Below are positions 61,194-64,000 of a stretch of 64,000 nt of DNA, piece after piece. How positions within the stretch are numbered: the stretch's first letter is position 1; each line of letters opens with the position of its first letter. The notes under the pieces were generated by a model, which did no database searches, was not told the origin of the DNA, and was given only the letters and a program-made list of their open reading frames with translations. Both the position numbers and the translations under genes were made by a program. Source of the DNA: Bifidobacterium sp. ESL0775 (GTDB lineage Bacteria; Actinomycetota; Actinomycetes; Actinomycetales; Bifidobacteriaceae); NCBI RefSeq assembly GCF_029395475.1, contig NZ_CP113917.1, positions 62,001 through 126,000 of the forward strand, read 5' to 3'.

Positions 61194-64000
61194 TCACCAC
61201 TCCTTGCGCCGACGCAAGGCCATGTGTGTGCCGACTGCGGTCACGAAGCCGAGCCCCATCGTCACGAATGTGATCATCACGACAATGGTGACACCAGCAC
61301 CAGTGGAGACAAGCCCGACATAACGAGCACCGTGCCTGCCACGCGCCTTGGACCCACCTTTCCCAGACCCGCCAAGCCCCAGTCCAACTTGCCCAAGTCC
61401 GCCAAGCCCTGGCTCATGACTCACGGGGTCGCCGCTCTCGAAGAACGTACTCTGGCGCGGCCCGTCCGGCGTGCTGGCGGGATCGGAGGGATCCAACGTC
61501 AACGCCTTTGGCCCGGTGAGCCCATAGCCCACAGGCGCACGTGTCTCGGCGATGGTCCAGCCGCCCCAATGAAGGCCGGTGACGCGGAACTGGCCGGGCC
61601 TGGGATCCTGATCCATTCCAGTACAGGTCGCCTCGGTGCAATCCTGCACGTCGACCACCTCGCCGTGAGGACCGGTCAGCCGCCACTCGGAATCGCGCAG
61701 CAACAAGCCGGTGAACCGGTCGGTGCGCGACCATACCAGCGTGCCGGGCATGTCCACGTTCTTCAGGGTCACGACCACATCGACATCCGGAGGCGCCACG
61801 AAGCTGCCGTCCGAGTTGACCGTGACCGGTGCGCCGCCCGCCGTCACTTCGATATCGGTGAGCTTGTAGCCGTGATTGAGGAACTGGGCCACGGCATAGC
61901 TGCCATCCGGCATGTATTCGTCTTGGTCGAGCGTCACGTTCTGCTCCAAACCACCCCGTGGGGTCAGCGTGATCCTAGAGCCATCGCCCGCGGCCGTGCC
62001 GCCGTAGCGGTAGTCGCGGTCGAGATGGACCCTCAGCTTCGGGCGGTGGGTGGTGACCTTGCGGATGCCGGTCACGCTCTCGCCGTTGTCCAGCACGATC
62101 TGCGCCTGCGCCAACGTCATCGGGTTGGCGTGTGCGACATCGGTATTCTTGTAATACACAATGTCGCCGTCCTGCACATAGCCGTCCTTGGAGGAACCGG
62201 TGACGCTGCCGATGCTGCCCGACGGCGTTTGCGCCACTCCCTCCGTGTAGGTCGTTGCCGGACTGGAGCCAGCAGCAACGCTAAAGTCGAAATCGCTTGG
62301 CTGCGCGTCGCCGCGCTCAACCTCCGTCTTGAGCGTCAAGGTCGCCGAACGAGGCGTCACCGTCTGCTCGCACACCACGTTGTCGCCGTTGGTCAGCGCC
62401 ACCGTGCCGGCCGTCACACTCACCGGAGTGGAGCCAATCTTGCAGCTCAGCGCGCTCATGACCTCGTAGCCCGGTTTGTTGGACATGTCCGTTGTGATCT
62501 TCCAGGAACCTTCCGTGAACGACACAGGAAAACCGTCAGGCAATGACGTCGACGAGCCGCCAACAGAAGGCTTGGTAGAGGTCGGGAAATCGCCGGCTGT
62601 CGCATGGCCGCCGTTGACATGCGTGGTCACCTGCAACGTAGGATTGGAACGTTTCAAACGCGTGAAGGTGCACTGTACGTTGGAATCCGCCGGCATCGTG
62701 AATTTACCATTGGCGTCAACACTGACGGCCACGCCACCATGGGCCAGGTCAACGCACGAAAGGCTCTTGGAATACCGGTTCTCGCCGCTGACCGAGCCTC
62801 CCGCAAGCGGGGCGAAAACCGTGTAGTCAGATCCATAGGCAAGATATTTGGGACCGATATGGTTGGCCTGCACGCCTGTCGAGGAGCCAGCCGTAGTGGC
62901 GTTGGCGACCTCGGTGTTCGTCAAGTCTTCTGCAGACATCCTGAACTGGTCGGAGGCATCGTAACGCCCGCCAGGCAAGTCCACCTGAAGTTTAAGCATC
63001 GAGACATGCACATCGACCGCGTAATCCTCGACCTCGCCGCCCGTGGTCACGCCGGTCGGGGTGAGCCGCACGATGGCACCGCCCATGGAAACCGTTTGAT
63101 CGGTGATACGCACGCGTTCGAACGACTGGGTTTGTGTCCCTTCATTCTTAACTGCCGGCTGGGCACCATCGGGAACATGCCATGTCAATGTGGCTGATTG
63201 CCCCGTAGATAAATTCGACGGATCCAGCGAGCACGCAACCTGGTCGCTTCCCTCGTCGGTATCGTCAAAGGCCCCATCATGGTTCCAGTCGATCCAGCCC
63301 TTCACCTCGGCGTCCGCCGTGGATTTGCAGCTTACTTTCTGCGTGAACGTGCCTGTTGCATCCGGATTGATTTTGATGTTGTGGGTTGTGCCATCACGAG
63401 GCGCATCCGCCAAGCCGTCCTCATCGTTCTGAACAGTGCCCGAGACCTGGTCAGCGTGAGTGTCGTCCCAATCGGCATCAGCGGAGTGATGCGCCTGTGA
63501 TTCAGAATCCTCGTGCACGCCCAGACGAGGTGTCGGTTCGCTGAACCCGGCAAGTTTGGAGCTATTCGTCGCAAAGTCATCCCTGGCTTGCGAAAGATTG
63601 AATATCTGCCCATTCTCCATGGTGGTATCGGGATCGAGAATATCAACGGGGTTATATAACGTGCCAGCAATATCCGCGCCAAGCTTGCCACCGGTCCATT
63701 GCGGCTGGAACAACGAGCTGGCCACGCCATAGCTTTCGGGCGCATCGCCGAAATCGGGGAGCGCGATGCTGCCCAAGGCCACGCCGGTCTTGCCGCCGCC
63801 TTTGAGCGTCACATGGGCCCGCTGCGAGCCCTGCAGGAACATCACCGACGACGGACCGCTATGCGTATAGAAAGGCAACATGTTGGCGCATTGTGCAGCG
63901 TCGGAACGAAAACGCATGGTGTCACCCTTGAGCTCCGCCACCGAGTTCGTGGCGCAGCCAGAAGTGCGATAGCTGTCAAGCAGACGCCAAGTGGGTGTTT
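61194..64000 (-). CDS. Giant surface protein, paralogue of the neighbour (5' end outside window)
   Basis: At least 934 residues; the frame is open to the right edge, where it reads TPTWRLLDSYRTSGCATNS like the other copy. Domain order matches the 56-60 kb gene: GPSSVMFLQGS, FGDAPESYGV, GEVEDYAVDVHV, then beta repeats with GDFPTSTKPS and GDAQPSDFDF, a C-terminal SpaA-like domain (LVWSRTDRFTGLLLRDSEWRL) and PEVED-like features. The C-terminus has LVSTGAG then a membrane helix (TIVVMITFVTMGLGFVTAV) and a basic tail (RRRKEW), so the anchor motif here is LVSTG. Fewer repeats than its neighbour. The tandem pair probably arose by duplication. Confidence 0.85.
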   Translation of the reverse strand, partial: TPTWRLLDSYRTSGCATNSVAELKGDTMRFRSDAAQCANMLPFYTHSGPSSVMFLQGSQRAHVTLKGGGKTGVALGSIALPDFGDAPESYGVASSLFQPQWTGGKLGADIAGTLYNPVDILDPDTTMENGQIFNLSQARDDFATNSSKLAGFSEPTPRLGVHEDSESQAHHSADADWDDTHADQVSGTVQNDEDGLADAPRDGTTHNIKINPDATGTFTQKVSCKSTADAEVKGWIDWNHDGAFDDTDEGSDQVACSLDPSNLSTGQSATLTWHVPDGAQPAVKNEGTQTQSFERVRITDQTVSMGGAIVRLTPTGVTTGGEVEDYAVDVHVSMLKLQVDLPGGRYDASDQFRMSAEDLTNTEVANATTAGSSTGVQANHIGPKYLAYGSDYTVFAPLAGGSVSGENRYSKSLSCVDLAHGGVAVSVDANGKFTMPADSNVQCTFTRLKRSNPTLQVTTHVNGGHATAGDFPTSTKPSVGGSSTSLPDGFPVSFTEGSWKITTDMSNKPGYEVMSALSCKIGSTPVSVTAGTVALTNGDNVVCEQTVTPRSATLTLKTEVERGDAQPSDFDFSVAAGSSPATTYTEGVAQTPSGSIGSVTGSSKDGYVQDGDIVYYKNTDVAHANPMTLAQAQIVLDNGESVTGIRKVTTHRPKLRVHLDRDYRYGGTAAGDGSRITLTPRGGLEQNVTLDQDEYMPDGSYAVAQFLNHGYKLTDIEVTAGGAPVTVNSDGSFVAPPDVDVVVTLKNVDMPGTLVWSRTDRFTGLLLRDSEWRLTGPHGEVVDVQDCTEATCTGMDQDPRPGQFRVTGLHWGGWTIAETRAPVGYGLTGPKALTLDPSDPASTPDGPRQSTFFESGDPVSHEPGLGGLGQVGLGLGGSGKGGSKARGRHGARYVGLVSTGAGVTIVVMITFVTMGLGFVTAVGTHMALRRRKEW

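Noticed and set aside
60587..61323. Plus-strand frames between the surface proteins
   Set aside because: They overlap the hairpin cluster and the 3' end of the real minus-strand gene, lack ribosome-binding sites and have biased Pro/Arg/Thr composition.

Overview
The window looks like chromosomal DNA of a high-GC actinobacterium, most probably a Bifidobacterium or close relative. The reasons are family-level: a DUF6049/MurJ/pseudokinase cell-wall block, a phosphoenolpyruvate carboxylase gene, small actinobacterial families (DUF3073, sterol-carrier-like), a LacI-controlled alpha-galactoside ABC transporter with a GH36 alpha-galactosidase, and sortase-type surface proteins. The genus is an inference; there is no rRNA in the window to test it.

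Layout. 1-7.4 kb: peptidoglycan assembly block (DUF6049 protein cut by the left edge, MurJ flippase, membrane pseudokinase; the last two resemble a split mycobacterial MviN). 7.5-14.3 kb: PLP aminotransferase, D-Ala-D-Ala ligase, rhomboid protease, small actinobacterial proteins, TrpRS. 14.4-18.2 kb: AlbA_2/Schlafen-type regulator and a ThrE-type exporter. 18.5-21.4 kb: PEP carboxylase. 21.6-28.4 kb: an AT-richer accessory island with a frameshifted AlbA_2 gene, two different DUF4143-type AAA ATPases and an AbiH abortive-infection gene, set among repeat arrays. 28.4-32.3 kb: AhpF-like reductase, AhpC and beta-carbonic anhydrase. 32.4-39.4 kb: alpha-galactoside uptake and hydrolysis with a divergent LacI regulator and two visible operator palindromes. 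39.4-48.5 kb: LRR surface protein with an LPLTG anchor, CorC/HlyC-type membrane protein, DUF1643 protein, Fic protein with an operator-like promoter, PadR-adhesin fusion, Dps. 48.8-52 kb: SDR oxidoreductase, YgjP-like metallopeptidase, tRNA-Ile and tRNA-Ala, an integrase remnant behind tRNA-Ala, and a putative toxin-antitoxin pair. 52.4-55.9 kb: FeoA-FeoB-FeoC-like ferrous iron uptake. 56-64 kb: two paralogous giant surface proteins in tandem, the second cut by the right edge.

The most unusual signal is not a gene. The intergenic DNA carries many short repeat arrays, nearly every one with its own sequence, and they fall into two architectures. (1) Promoter-side arrays of a 9-15 bp word every 19-23 or 33 bp, directly upstream of an AlbA_2 protein, two DUF4143 ATPases and (as dyads) a Fic protein. 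(2) Mostly 3'-side arrays of 45-61 bp units in which a short motif alternates in orientation, with unit-specific 11-18 bp spacers, at 10.3, 12.3, 28.1 and 45.6 kb and as a single unit at 30.3 kb. I infer that the first class are gene-specific autoregulatory operators; the second class I cannot assign.
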